Origin: Lucifuga dentata
Lineage: Eukaryota; Chordata; Actinopteri; Ophidiiformes; Bythitidae
NCBI GenBank assembly: GCA_014773175.1
Contig: VXCM01000469.1
Location: 310,001-374,000 of the forward strand
Length of the DNA stretch: 64,000 bases
Direction of reading: 5' to 3'
Every line of letters begins with the position of its first letter. The first letter of the stretch is position 1. Positions 33,776 to 64,000 of this stretch are shown in pieces. The notes under the pieces are model-generated. The model did not search any database and was not told the origin of the DNA. It saw only the letters and a program-made list of their open reading frames with translations. The position numbers and the translations under genes are program-made.

Positions 33776-36700
33776 GCCCAGTGCCGGAAGATCTTTCTGT
33801 GTGGTGTTTCCATGTTTTTTCACGTGTTTGCTTTGGTTTTCCCCAGATGCTCCGGTTTCTCCATCCATGACAAAAAAAAAAAAAAAAAAAAAAAAAAATT
33901 AGTTTAAAACATGGCCCATGATAAACGTCATGATAAACGTACATGACTATATCATGACTTCCTGGTCAGGGCATATGCTAGCCTCAGTGGCTAACTGAAG
34001 AGCCCACGTGGTTTCCTTTTCTTAGAAACTAGAAGGGGAACATTTTGGAACAGCACCTTAGGTAACATGCTGCACATACACTGATAATCTACATTTTTTT
34101 TCAGTATCATAAAAACCAAATTATACTGTGACATAAATAAAATTTAAAAAAGCACAACAAGAACAACTCTGGCCTGGTGAAAGAAAATCAAACACACTGG
34201 GTGAGGAACATTGCCTCACTCTGCCAGTCTTTACAGTACTTCAGATAACAATGATGAAAAGTATTTTAGGTTTATTACAAAAAATGTTTATTATTTAACA
34301 AGTGACAGTAAAATTAGAAACATTCACCTACAGTTTCCCTAAATTAGACATTAGAATGAGTGCTGGGTATAGAAACATTTACAGTACAGAAAAGATTAGT
34401 GTGCATAGCAATAGGAGTGAAATCTGGCTATTTTGTTTTATTGTATTTTATTTTACAGTACAATAAATTGCTCAACCTTCTCCAACATGAACATGTTCAG
34501 GTTAAGACAAAGAAAAAAAAAGGTACTTTATCACTTTATCATGTAAAATCATTAACAAATCATTTTCAAAACTGCATAGACCCAAATGCAATTATTGAGT
34601 ACATGAGCTATTGGCCTCAATTTCAGGTACATCTAGTACCACGTACATATACAAACCGAGTAACTTTACACTGTTGATAACATACTGTGGTCTCACAGTA
34701 TTCATGAGACTACAGGCACAGCGCAACACTGAACAACCTGCACGGTAATGGAGGGATATGTAGTTGCTTTACTCTCATGAAAAATGTATTTATGTATATT
34801 TTATGCTAAAAAGATGTATTTCAGGATCATGTATACATTATGGCTGTATCACATTGTTCATGATAATACCGGTATAATTATTTATATGGAAAAGAAGATC
34901 ATTCATATCATGATATTGACAATATTGTGGCAGGATGATGTGCTGATGAATTTTCACATCCAGAAGAAACAAAATAAACAAGCCCAGAAGTAGAATGGTG
35001 AGTGTCTGACAAATTACTTCATAAAAATGGTTTGTTTGGAAATGGTTCAGCTACAAGGCTAATGGCCTAACAGCCAAAAGGGGAAATAACAACTTTGCTT
35101 CACCACCTGAAGCAGAAACACCTGGGTGGATACCAAGAAAGTCAAAAGTCGCGTGAGGTGAGCCAAGCAGCTAATTTGCAACTCAAAGTAAGCAGGTAAC
35201 TTTGACTCAGTCAAGCGTAGTTGGAGCATTCACTAGCTGCACTCCTCATGGCAGAAAAATCAAATGGTGGGTTGAAATTAGCAAAGCGGTTGAGACGTAT
35301 GAACAGTGTTAGCCTAGCTGCTACGCTCACTTCAACTGAGTTCTCTCTCAGCCACTAGCCAGATTTCAGAGTTGCATAGGCTTAAGGCTATTTAGCCCTG
35401 GAGGGAATATCATAACCTGCCAAACAGCTCTTAAGCCGTCATTGGTCATTTTACATTTTACAAATTCATTTGAGTTATTGTTTACAACCTAAAACTTTAT
35501 ACTGATTGCTTATTATTTTTACTTCAGTTTGCAGTATTGTATACTTATGCAACCCCCAACAATATTGTTCAGTGTAATACTGTTCATATCGTCTTGAATA
35601 TCGGTATCGCATGATGATATTATTTTAAGGTTAAATCGCCCAACTGCATTGCGTATCTTTATGAACATTTTTATGGTTTTATGGTTTCTGACGCTGATAA
35701 AACTTTAACATAAGTCTTGTGCAAATTTTATTAATAGTTAAAAGAGATTGATAAAATGATGACAGCTGTGATTAATAATAAATGGAACGGAGGTCAGAAC
35801 TTTAATATTAAAAAGTACAAACAAGAGGAAAATGTAAGAGAATGTACTGCTTTGGGTAAAGGTGGCTGAGAAACTATGGAAAAAAGGCAAATCTCACTGA
35901 GAAATGCTGTGCAGCAAAACATTACCTTGTATCGTGCCTTATCTTGAAACACAAGTTTCCATTTTTCCGACTACTGAAGTTTGATTATGTACATTCTCAG
36001 TTATTCAGGACATTGGATATCTAGCACTAGTATTTCACGGCAGCTGGATTTGCTGTTTGGCTTTGCTACTAGCATTTTTAAATGTAAGACGAACAACGTA
36101 GCATGCACTTTAGTATGAAATGCAGTGGGTGACCAAACAAAGCTCATGGCATGGCCAGCATAGGAGGACCAACTCCTTAGGACAAGACTCAGCTTTCTAC
36201 CTGCACCTTAAATACAACAATGTACATATTTTGGACATTATGTTAGGCTGGAAAAAAAACATCTCTGAACAGAGGGTTTACAGAGGAACTTACAGCGCTG
36301 TCCTAATATCTCTGCCCTGCCGTTGTCAGTTACAGAGCAGTTTTTACCTCCATTCACATGACTCTAAGGAGTCAAATGAATCTCATGTGACTGTCACACA
36401 ACTCCCATGTGACCCAAGGAGTCACCTGCCCAAGGTGTGATTCTGCTCCCCAGCTGGAAAACTTCTTCAAGTAATTCAGTCCAGTTGCCTTGAACCACTA
36501 CTGCTAAATACTGCTGAAGTTAGAAGTTTATTATCCTCATGCCATTTCCCCCTTCAACAGCAAAATGATGCACCTACTCTACTACCTACACAGTAGTTGA
36601 ACAGAGAAAAGTGCATTTTTATTAAAATGTGCTAAACGAAACATTCCTATGAAATACAACGTAGTAAGGAAATCAAAATCACATCTACATTCTCACAGTA

Positions 36701-37559
36701 GTGTTCCATAGAAATACATAGGGTACATCCAAATGCAAAACCAATCCTGAGAAAATAATCTCTACAAATCAGCAATGACCTTTTCTACTTCAGTGCATTG
36801 TTCATTACACAATCTTCAACATTTAGAACATACTTACAGAACACTAAAAATACATAATCATCAATCACCAATAACATGGCGTCAAAAAAGGTAAAAGACA
36901 CAACTATGTGGCCCTGCCAAAATCTTCTTCATATAATAAAAAAAATGAATATCAAAGATGAAGGACAGCACACCCTTCACATGCTTATGGTTTTGGTATA
37001 GTCATTTTTTGGATGGACAGACATGCAGTCAGAGACAATAGACAAATGCGTTAAACCACATTACTGTCCATGGTCTAGCATTGTTGTTGGATCCTAAGAT
37101 AGAAAGGAAAGTTTATATTTGTATTTTACACTGATCTGAACTGGCAGTTACTGTTTCACACAGCTCATCCAAAAAATAACAAGCTGCAAAAAACAAAATC
37201 AGATTCAGTTAACACTCTGGGTATCATGCAACAAGTATCCATGCAGATCTTCTCAATTCCTACTCTCTATGCAATCAGGTTCTACTGTATGAAATGTGAC
37301 AGGGGATAATAAATGTTTATATTGCATATGGCCTGAACTCCCAACATCCATACACACAAGGCATGTTACCTTCAGGCAGACTGTCAGAGCACTTTAAATC
37401 TCTGGATGACCTTGCAGCAGTTAATCTCCAGTATGTCTTTTCTCATGTGACTGAGACATTATGTTTGGCCCTGCTTTCACTTAACTTCTGTGTCGGGGCC
37501 CAAGGCTGTGTTTGAGTTCATCTCTGCAGCATACACAAGGTGTAAGGAGGCACAGGTAA
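33776..37559. other. tail-to-tail region; includes the spectraplakin 3' UTR
   Basis: No exon is supported on either strand. A long poly-A run lies at 33,871-33,898. The right part must hold the spectraplakin 3' UTR; minus-strand AATAAA words (TTTATT on plus) occur near 36,517 and 36,617, but the end is not resolved. Confidence 0.45.
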
Positions 37560-55201
<17,642 letters not shown>

Positions 55202-55281
55202 AATCCTTCAGCCCAGAGGCTAACGAGGTCACAGGTGAGGTAAGGCCCCTGGGCCATGCATGCAGAAGATCCTTCAGCTAC

Positions 55282-58200
55282 CTAAAATAAAACAAGGGTT
55301 CTGAGTAATCATGCAGTGAATAAATCAACATTCTGTCAATCAGAAAAACAGAGAAAACATCTGTGCTTTGTTTAACAGTGCATATTTCCTGCTTTACAAT
55401 TGCTAAGTACCACTCCAGCTAACAGCTATAGAGGACTGATAATGAAAAAACTGAAACCAGTCTCTCACATCCTTTATTTGCCTATTGCCTGTGCCAACAT
55501 CACCCTTCCCTTGGCACCAAAACCAGCAAGAACAACAGGAGAGTTATTTGGCCAGGATACACCCTGTCCCTTTGTCTTCCTTAAGACCACATACACAGAT
55601 GCTCCTTTCTGTCTCACATCACCAACTGAAATATTCAGTGTTTAGAAATCAATGTGACAGGCTTGTCAAGGATCCCACTGTTGAGCCTGGCACATAGAAC
55701 AAATGGAACCTGGCCAGCTCTTTCTCTAACTCAGCCTGAACCAGTCCTGGGAAACCCATTAAGGATGTGATCAAATATGACAGCCATAAAAACAGAGACA
55801 TTGCCTCATTTCTCTGTGGTGATGGCAGGCGGTGGGTAGAAAGCACAATAGCATGTGGGCCGAGGGGTGGTTGTTCATTAAACATCTAGCAATCAATAGT
55901 GTACGTGACAGTAAACAGTACTAAAATTGTGTAAAAAAAAATATGTGTATGGGGCAAAAGTGAATGCTTTTTTAAACAAGAAGGCACTCTGAGAATGCAC
56001 TCTGCCAACGCAAACAAATTACTTGAAATTGTCCCATTAGCATTGATTTTATAGGCTAAAACCTTCTTCTGGATCCTGGATGCAGCAACTGATCACCTCC
56101 AAAATTTAATCACTTCTTCCTCTCAACATTATCTATCATCCAAATTTCATCCAAATCCATTCACAATTTTTTGAGATATCCTGCTAAACAACAGACAAAC
56201 ACTGTGGATCATTTCATTTCCTCCTACATTCAATAGCATTATTTTCTGAATTCAAAAATAATATCTCTACATTTTATCGGACCAAAACTAATCATGAAAA
56301 AGCACAGTGACAGGACAGTTTCAAACTGTGACAGCCTGTCTGCTTCCTCCTCAGCTCATTGCCATAATTGTTTTGACAGAAGGGTTAAAGGTGATGTAAC
56401 TGTCTTGGTCCAGGGGAGCTGAGATGAGTCCATCCATCAGGAGATCACAGTCAGGGTTCCTGTTGAGGTTGACCTTTCCCTCTCAGTTTTGGGTGGGGTT
56501 CGACTGGTTCATTCAGCCGTTCAGATTTACACAGGTCAGCTCAGGTCATGCCTGGTGACTAAATATCTGTGTGGGGGGAGTGAGGTGGCAAGTAGGGAAG
56601 TTGGCTCCTCAACCGACTGGTAGAGGGTTTTTTTTTTGTTTTTTTTTCTTTCAGGTTTGACCGTGTAAAAGAGGCTCAGCATTAAATATGCATCATTCTG
56701 TGTTGCTCATTGCGTTTAGGTGCAGTGGGTTTACAGTGACAAGTTACAGTCATTCTGCAGGTAGACAAACTCATGCTGCATGGATAATAAAGCATTTTAT
56801 CTTTGCCATAGGTCAGACACAAAGAAAGTCTGCAGCGAAGGAAAAGCATTACATGATTGTGCTGCCGTCAACAATTTCCATCACATATTCATATCAAATC
56901 TCATTTATGTGTCTCCCAAACATGAAATTAATTACAATAAAGATCTGTCACTGTCTTTAACTAAATGAGAATCCAAATATGACCTACTTTGATTTGATGC
57001 CTCCATGTGCATTAGGCTAGTAATTACCTTCATCATGCATGTCTCTGCAGAGCAGATGATGCAGTCATGGGATCCACAGGGGAGTACACAGTCAGATCAG
57101 AGAGTGGTGCCCAGACAAAGCCCCAGCCCCAAGATCAATGATTACCCAGTTAGCTCAGATCACTGCCCAGCGGTCTCCTGAGGAGGGCAGAGAGAGTGTC
57201 TGTGGCTGTGTCCACATGGGTTAACAATTCAAGACGGAGGGTGTGTCATCTCTGGTTACTGCACCTCATGTGTGGTCGTTTACTAAATTATATGGTAGAT
57301 ACTCCATTGATTTTACTGTATGTGGGGCAAGCTGGTGATTTTCATCAAAGTGCACTCTAAATGGCAGGCAGATACCATTTAAAAGAAATATGAAAATACA
57401 TTTTTTAAATTATGGTTACTAGACTGGGACAATCATTTTTGTAGGCAATTCTCTGCCCCTGCTTCAAGGTATTTAATAACGCCATGACCTACATTATTCT
57501 ACAGTCGAAACAAACCGGGACTCTCAAGCCTGTGTCTGATACTCCTCTCCGTATGATGACATTATAGTGAAACATGGAAGACGAAACGAATCCTCCATTT
57601 ACCTCATGTTGCAGATGACCCAGCCATCCCATCACTTAACCCATTTAGAAATGGCCCTTTCTCTGCTCTCAACCATGATTTATGATACATGACTGCAGTC
57701 CATTTACTGATGAATTTGATTACAGCCATTGTATAGGCACTTCTCCATGTTATGACAAAAGAAATATGAAACAAAAAAAAAAAAAAAAATNAAAAAAAAA
57801 AAAAAAAAATTAATTGTGCCGAAAAACATCATACTTGAATTTACATATCATTTCTAATTCTCAATAAGGAACACATGCACATGAACACCACATAGCTTTT
57901 GAGTCACACCTCACACACCACTTACTGTAAGGAAGACAGCATGTTTTGTTTCTCGTGACCCACTTTCATGATACACGTAACATTATATTTGTAGAGTTGT
58001 AGAAGAACACCAATCATCAATCAAAGCAGTAGAGAGACCGACATTGTTGTGTCAGTCTCTATTCAGGAAGGTCCTAAAGTAGTAATCATGGTAGTGGTCG
58101 CTAATCAAGGGTGGCAGCTGTGCACTCACCCATGAGACTCAAAACATCTTAGGGTGGATATTGTACAAGGTCACACACTCATTGCAAAGACAGTCCTCTT

Positions 58201-58615
58201 AACATGCACACAATATATATTATGCTACTTTATAAAATTAGATATAAACATGCTTGTGGCAAATAAATGGTTACTAAACAAGACCATGCTTATGAGGTAA
58301 AATGTTGGTCAGAATTGCAAACCACAGTCAAATATGTTATACGTACTGAGTTCACTGCTTAGAAAAATAAAAACTATTAAAATGAGGACAATTTACTTAC
58401 AACAGAGATGGTCCTGGAGTATTTCATTGCCTGTCATACTTGTCTTTTTGCTTTGTCAGAATAAGTGAAGAAAATCCCTCAATCACAATTCATTCATTGT
58501 CACATGGCTTTGAGGTTCAATCTCTGGCCACAAAACTACAAAACTAAACTCTCTCTAAACCAATCGTGGCCTACTGGCCGTTTTGGCGGTTTGAGCTTAC
58601 GTGAGGGATACTCAC
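55282..58615 (-). other. probable 5' UTR intron of the spectraplakin
   Basis: No coding exon is supported. The stretch lies between the acceptor at about 55,281 and a donor-like site at 58,616. It holds a poly-A/N gap at 57,791. A second donor-like site lies near 58,395 (CTGTT|GTAAGT). Confidence 0.4.
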
Positions 58616-59420
58616 CCTGAGCAGAGTTGGGCACAGCAGAAAGAGTAGAGGAATTCAGTTAGTCCTCAATCACCATTGAAAAAGGAGAGGGGGAAAAAAA
58701 ATCCAGCTTTGTCTGAGCATCCTTTGAACAACCTGCCAACTCCAACATCCTAAAGCTCCTCACACACACACACACGCATCCTCCCTCCAACATACATTCA
58801 ACCAAGCCCACTCATTCACACATGCTCACATACAAACACACTTTCTAAACACTCACACATGCCCTGATAACTCATGCTTTTCCGTTGCCCACAGCCACAG
58901 GCAAACAATGTCCTCCTCTCCCCTCACAGTGCACCCCTCCCCTCCCCTCACTTCACTTCTCCTCCCACCAGCTCTGCTCCTCTCCCTTCTTTGTTGTGGG
59001 AGCTGCAATAGAGGAATTCCTTCCTTGTTAACGCTGCCGATGGGATAGTGCACCCAGATGGAGACAATGTATTCCAACGGTTCAGTCAAACTCCCACAGT
59101 TCTCAGCCAAGGATAGTTTTCACATGGAAGTCAGGTTGTGCCAGTTCTACCGAGGCGGTGGCATTCTCGTCAGCGCTGCTCAGGTTGCTCCTGTACCAAG
59201 CAGCAAGGCAGCAAAGTGCCCCTTTACCTTCCCCAATCTTTTTCTTTTACTCTCTCCCCCCCTCCTCATCCAGTAAAGCCCCTCCTCTGTGTCTCACTGT
59301 GGCTCGCAAACTCCATGCTGCTTCTGCTTGAAAAATGGAGTTGGGGGGCAAAAAAAGAGAGAGTTTTCTAAAGACCCCTGGGCCGCCCTCAGAACATTCA
59401 CATGTTAAGTGACAGCTCCC
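58616..59420 (-). promoter_or_regulatory. possible non-coding first exon and promoter of the spectraplakin
   Basis: On the minus strand a consensus donor (CTCAGG|GTGAGTAT) ends at 58,616. The stretch upstream of it (higher coordinates) is unusually C/T-rich on plus and G/A-rich on minus, with CACACA, TCTCC and GC-box-like runs, as in many TATA-less vertebrate promoters. The transcription start is not visible. Confidence 0.3.
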
Positions 59421-62400
59421 TCAGCCCATTCCCTCTCTCTCTCTCTCTCTCGATCGCAAGGGAGAGGAGCGCAGGTCACAAAAGAGGGGACCCACACCCA
59501 CCCTACTACAAACCCACTCCCACACCCACCCCAGCCCCCATGCAGTCCCCCTTATCCATTCAGAGTCAGTGCAGCAGTCTTCCCAGCAGCAACAAAGACA
59601 ACTAATTACTGTAAAACATCTCAGATTACTTTTCAACTCACTTCCAGCCATTGCAATGGCAGCCCATAAACAAAGAGCAACAAACACAAAATGGAGAGTA
59701 CTAGATAGATAATAGTCTTTTCTCTGCTTCTGGTCTGGAAAAGCAAAGGAAGGACCCCTATGGTGAAATCCTCCATGCCCTTTTTCTCTGAGTCATAATA
59801 TTAGCCTCACCAATAAACCAAACATAATAACAGTGCCATTTACTTGCATTTTTGTGTTTGATGTACATTTTGGTAAATCTGTTTCAAGTTATGAGATTGA
59901 GTCACTATTACTTTTGCTACACCAGTCTTTGGAAATTTTGCAGTATTGTGCAAGGTGCATCAAAACTGGAGAGAAGTGAGTACAGGTGCATGTTATATAA
60001 AGCGTGTTTCTACCATCAGATCTAAACTAATTAGAGCCTGCCCACTTCATTCATACATGCATCTACTCTCTCTCTCTCTCTCTCTCACCCCGTCTAGACA
60101 ATAAGCATGCACATGCATGCAGATACCCACCCATTAGCCTTCCCTGTAATCCAGAAGGCCATTAATTTCAAGTGTCAGATTTAGTCGGAGAAAATATTAG
60201 ACGCAAGAAAAACCACAGTATTGATGCATATTGACTCAATATGTGGTTCACATGATGCCTATACTGCAGGATTTAAATTGTTATTTTGCAACACTGACCT
60301 GCGAGACATAATGTGCCAGTATATTTTATCTATCAGTGCAGCCTGAAAGTGTATTTTTTCTTTTGGACATGAGGAGGAGGAGGAATTGTTCCATGCCTAT
60401 TCTGCATGCATGCCACTGTGCAGTGCGTACAGTATATCATATAATCAATATCACTCTCTTTAGTGTAAATTGCTCTCAGGGTTATATGTAGGTGGGTCTT
60501 TGAATCTGTCAATAAAAATTAGTGTATGTGGTATTAGATATGTCCAGAGTCATGATTTGTTTGGTTTGAGCCATAGGATCAGATACTGTCTGTAACCAAT
60601 AACAAGGACTCTTTCCTCAATCTGCAGGAGGTTTATGCAGGAAGTGTCCTTTAGCATTAAACAAATAGGTCACCAAAAGGCCAAAAAAATTAGTTACTTT
60701 GAAAAAAAGTCCATGTCTGTCTTTTATACTAATCATTGATGCTAAAACCTGCATTATAGAAAACTGTCCATGTTTGTGGCCTTTAACAGCAAAATAGTGA
60801 TATTTTGTCGTTCTTCTTGTTATTCTGTTTGATAGTGAGGAGGTTCAGTTACTAAGAGGAAAGTTTTGATTCATCACTTTGTCTGAATTGAGAAAATGTC
60901 TTGCCAATAAGACATCTAATTCATTTGGGAGAACAAGTGAAATTTTCTGATATCAGTTCATGGGATTGGCCACTCTTTTTTACCCACTTTGTGAATGAAA
61001 TCATGGGTGGGAAAAAAAGGTTGCATTAAGCTTGTGAAAATGTATCCTCTACAAACAATGAAGTCTGTCTGAATGAATGAGCTCTAAAGACTGCTGATTT
61101 AAAAAAAAAGGCTGTTAAATCTGCTTTGAAGCTGCTTCAGGTTTACAGGGCTATTCACAGTTCTACATTAGTGCCCCATCTGTGACCTCTGCTCTCGCCT
61201 TAATGCACGAAAAGAGGAATTAAAACAAAGGCAAAGGAAAAGGAAAATGAAAATGCCTGTCACTGTGGCTGATGAGAGGGACTGAATTGAATAGAATGAC
61301 CACTGGGGTCAAGTTATTTAACCCCAGAGTACTCCAGTGTTGATGAAGGTTCCCTGTCTGGTTTTAATTATATAACAAATTGCATCTTTTACTTAACTTA
61401 CAATTTCAGAGGTGTATGGCAGTACAAAAAATAAAAATTAGAAAAAAAAAAAAAAAAAAAAGAGGAGGATATAGTAAAATACCTTCAGCTCAAGAGACAG
61501 TTGTTCAAGCACAAAATCAGATAGCTGTTAATTTGGGTCAGATTGAGAGCTAACATCTTCAGCATTTTATTGAGCAAGCAAGTGCCCACATTCCATGTCC
61601 CCCACTTTCATCATCTGAAAAGAGCTGGCAGTGATGAGACACCACTTTGCCAGGAAAGAATTGTTGTAAAACCATGACACCTGATCCCAGCTTTCAGCAT
61701 CCTCCAACCCTCTTTGTACTACTTAAATGATTTCGTCAAGGAGTCTTGTCTCCATTTCACAGTAGGTGCAGAGAGGGCCAGTCCACAATTCTCAAAATAG
61801 TTGAGAGCTGATGGAGTTGAAGAGCAACTGGCACGCTGTGTGAGCTAGTGATGCAATAAGCTGATCCTGGAAAGCTCAGTAGCTGGTGAAAATCAAATTT
61901 TATCACTGTTTTCACCAGCAGCTCTCATTATCCTTCTAAAATGCTTGTAGTAATGGGATGGACACTGACACGGAGGTGGGATGAAGAGAGGATCCAAATT
62001 AATGTAATTCCGAATTATGTGTCAATAAGAGCCTAAATTTCATTATAGATCCCATGTGCCAGGAGAGCTGAGAAAAAAGATTAATCTTACGGGCTTGTTT
62101 TCTCCTCCTTCCCCATCTCAAACTCTCTGCTGCTTTCAAATTAAATAAGAACTCAATAGCTCCTCCACAGAACATGGTAATTAGCCCTCTTCATGAGAAA
62201 TGGAAAAAAAAGGGGGTCCCTTTTAAGGGTCAAAGCAGAAGCACCATTCATCGTGCACACTGTCATTTATCACCCAAAGAGGTTGCTTCCAAGAAAAGTG
62301 CTGGGTTTGGATGAAAGGCTGATGGGCTTCCCTGCTGGGTTGCCTGGCCCCTGCTGGGCTGCCTGGATACTGGAAATCAAAGTTATGGGTGAGAGGAAGA

Positions 62401-64000
62401 TTTAGCTACTTAACCACATCATCAACCTTGCATCTGATTCAACTGTTCACAGGAAGTGAGGATTTACAGCCATAAACCCACATTTTCAATTCAGCAAGGG
62501 AAGGCATGGGCAATAAATGTAGAGGCCTACCATTACATTAACTCTAAAAAAAAAAGTGTGTGAATCAAATATAGTCTCTTATGGATGAGATTACCTAAAA
62601 ATGAAAATCAATTTGTTAAGCCTGACAAGCCTAGAAACAAGAAAACAATCAATTTAGGATGAAAGGCTTAATCCCAACTTCATCTGCAGGATAAATGACA
62701 GTTTACCTTGCTACCATCTAACTGGCATAATTTATTATTCATTTGTCTTGTGGGTGATTCACAGCAATGAAAACAAGACCTTTTTCCCAGAGGTTATGAC
62801 AGCGTCGGAGAGCCGGATGGTGTTTGCTGGCTGTCACATACAGAGAGGAGCAGATAATAGGCTGTGATCTCTCACCCCTCTTCCTGGATCCGGTCAGGAC
62901 CGTTTGTTAGTTGTGTGTACAAGGCTTATTTGGGATGCAGCATCTGCTCAAGCCCAGGGAAACCAGAGACCTTTAAGACACAGAGAGCCTTTATCCAGCA
63001 GTTCCTCATCAGCGGGTGGGGGCTAAAAAGGAAGAACTTTTGACCTTAACCTGACTGTCTGAAGAGAGTCAGTTTTTTGACTCAGTTCTTTGACTAGTCA
63101 GTGACAGGAAAGTGTAAAAAGCAAGCTGAAATTGCGATTAACAGCAACCTAAATTTCAGCTGTGAATGTATGACATGCATCAAGTTTGTATAGTCTTTAC
63201 TGGCTGGAAGAGACTGGCCAGGATGTTATGCTGAGCAAAATTCCAAGTGAAACAAGAAAATTGATTACATTGTTGAAGTGAAAGCAAATTACTGTACAAA
63301 TTCTCACAAAGATTTGAGATTTGAGTTTTACACATTTTTGTTAGTGGACTAATTCCAGGTGCTATGGCTTTGAATTTGTTATGACAAAATATGGACACTT
63401 ACTATGCTTTAGCTTGATTCCAAATTTTATATTATAGCTTTCATTAGCATTAAAGAGAGTACAGAGAAGGGAAAAAAAAATCATAATTCTGTCTCAAATC
63501 CATATTTAAACTTGCTGTAAAAGGACTACTGGCTGACATTGTGTTCTAACATTTAGACAACCAATGTTTTCTTGCTTGGTCAAAAAGAAAAATATTCATA
63601 TTTATGATTAATCTAGAGGCTACCTTCATCTAAAAGATGTTAATTTATAAAGTGAAGGTCATTTCGATTTACAATGCTTATAATTCTTATGCTTGACAAC
63701 TTCCACTTAGGCTGATATTTATCTCAGTGTATATTATGTATGGTGTTTATGGGAAAACAGCTTAAGATGTGCCATGCATGCCTTGTGTTAAGGAGCAGGT
63801 GTGTCTCTCTCCTGTGTATTGCAGAGGGTCTGTATATGGGGGCTGCTGAGGGATGTTCTCATTCATGCTGCTAACTAACGAGTCCCTCAGGCCCAGACTG
63901 GAAGCAGCAGTGCAGCAGACTGACAGCATTACCATGACAAAGGTCTGAGGTCAGATGCAGTTTGATAAAGGCGTGGTAGAGATAAAAGACAATCCCTTAT
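59421..64000. other. non-coding stretch at the right edge
   Basis: No exon is supported on either strand. It holds (CT)n runs near 59,430-59,450 and 60,066-60,087 and a poly-A run near 61,441. Between about 61,980 and 62,960 the composition is balanced and non-repetitive, with homeodomain-like words (gaaaaaagattaatctt, gtaattagccc, gcttaatccc, taatttattattcat), which could be a conserved non-coding element. Confidence 0.45.

Noticed and set aside
59421..59687. Minus- and plus-strand frames in the C/T-rich promoter-like region
   Set aside because: Low-complexity translation of CT and CCCA-rich sequence, no family similarity and no splice-site support.

Overview
This is eukaryotic nuclear DNA, almost certainly from a ray-finned (teleost, probably percomorph) fish. 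The genes are split into many short exons by compact GT-AG introns. The proteins are vertebrate families: a riboflavin transporter, a HIPK-type kinase and a spectraplakin. Between them lies AT-rich DNA with microsatellites, a 22-bp satellite, degraded mariner-like DNA and copies of a repeat that starts with GCCGCAAGCGGC. I see no operons, CRISPR arrays, phage or bacterial islands. The assembly is a draft: fifteen single-N gaps are present, and where the flank is not homopolymer it is a direct copy of about 60-67 bp on both sides, so these gaps look like unmerged contig overlaps.

Layout. 1-6,000 may hold the 3' end of an unidentified plus-strand gene (splice donor at 42/43, acceptor at 4335, AATAAA near 5980). 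6,000-23,500 is gene-free and repeat-rich: GCCGCAAGCGGC repeat copies at 11.19 kb and 18.48-20.06 kb, the 22-bp satellite at 11.4-13.95 kb, a tRNA-like cloverleaf at 14.3 kb, a second tandem repeat at 15.3-16.6 kb, and mariner-like relics at about 7.9 and 20.7 kb. 24,031-27,273 is slc52a3 on the minus strand (three coding exons and a probable non-coding first exon). A possible 43-residue two-exon protein (27,558-28,104, plus strand) would start divergently next to the slc52a3 first exon. 30,996-33,715 is a HIPK-like protein kinase on the plus strand behind a GC-rich promoter with a consensus CRE. 37,560-55,201 is a compact spectraplakin (MACF1/dystonin family) on the minus strand; I could join 39 coding exons in phase to give 2,117 residues. 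55,300-64,000 is non-coding: the likely 5' non-coding exon and promoter of the spectraplakin, then plain intergenic or intronic DNA with a few stretches that look like conserved non-coding elements.

The genes are not an operon and I see no direct functional link. slc52a3 and the kinase are head to head; the kinase and the spectraplakin are tail to tail. The two most notable proteins share one feature: both are predicted to start with an N-myristoylation signal (MGGKGS... and MGNLVS...). The kinase has also lost the activation-loop tyrosines typical of HIPK/DYRK kinases and ends in a cysteine cluster plus a lysine-rich tail, which suggests a nuclear-type kinase moved to membranes. The spectraplakin has no actin-binding or plakin domain in this window: only an acylated leader, a spectrin-repeat rod, EF hands and a GAS2-related domain. 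These are predictions from sequence.
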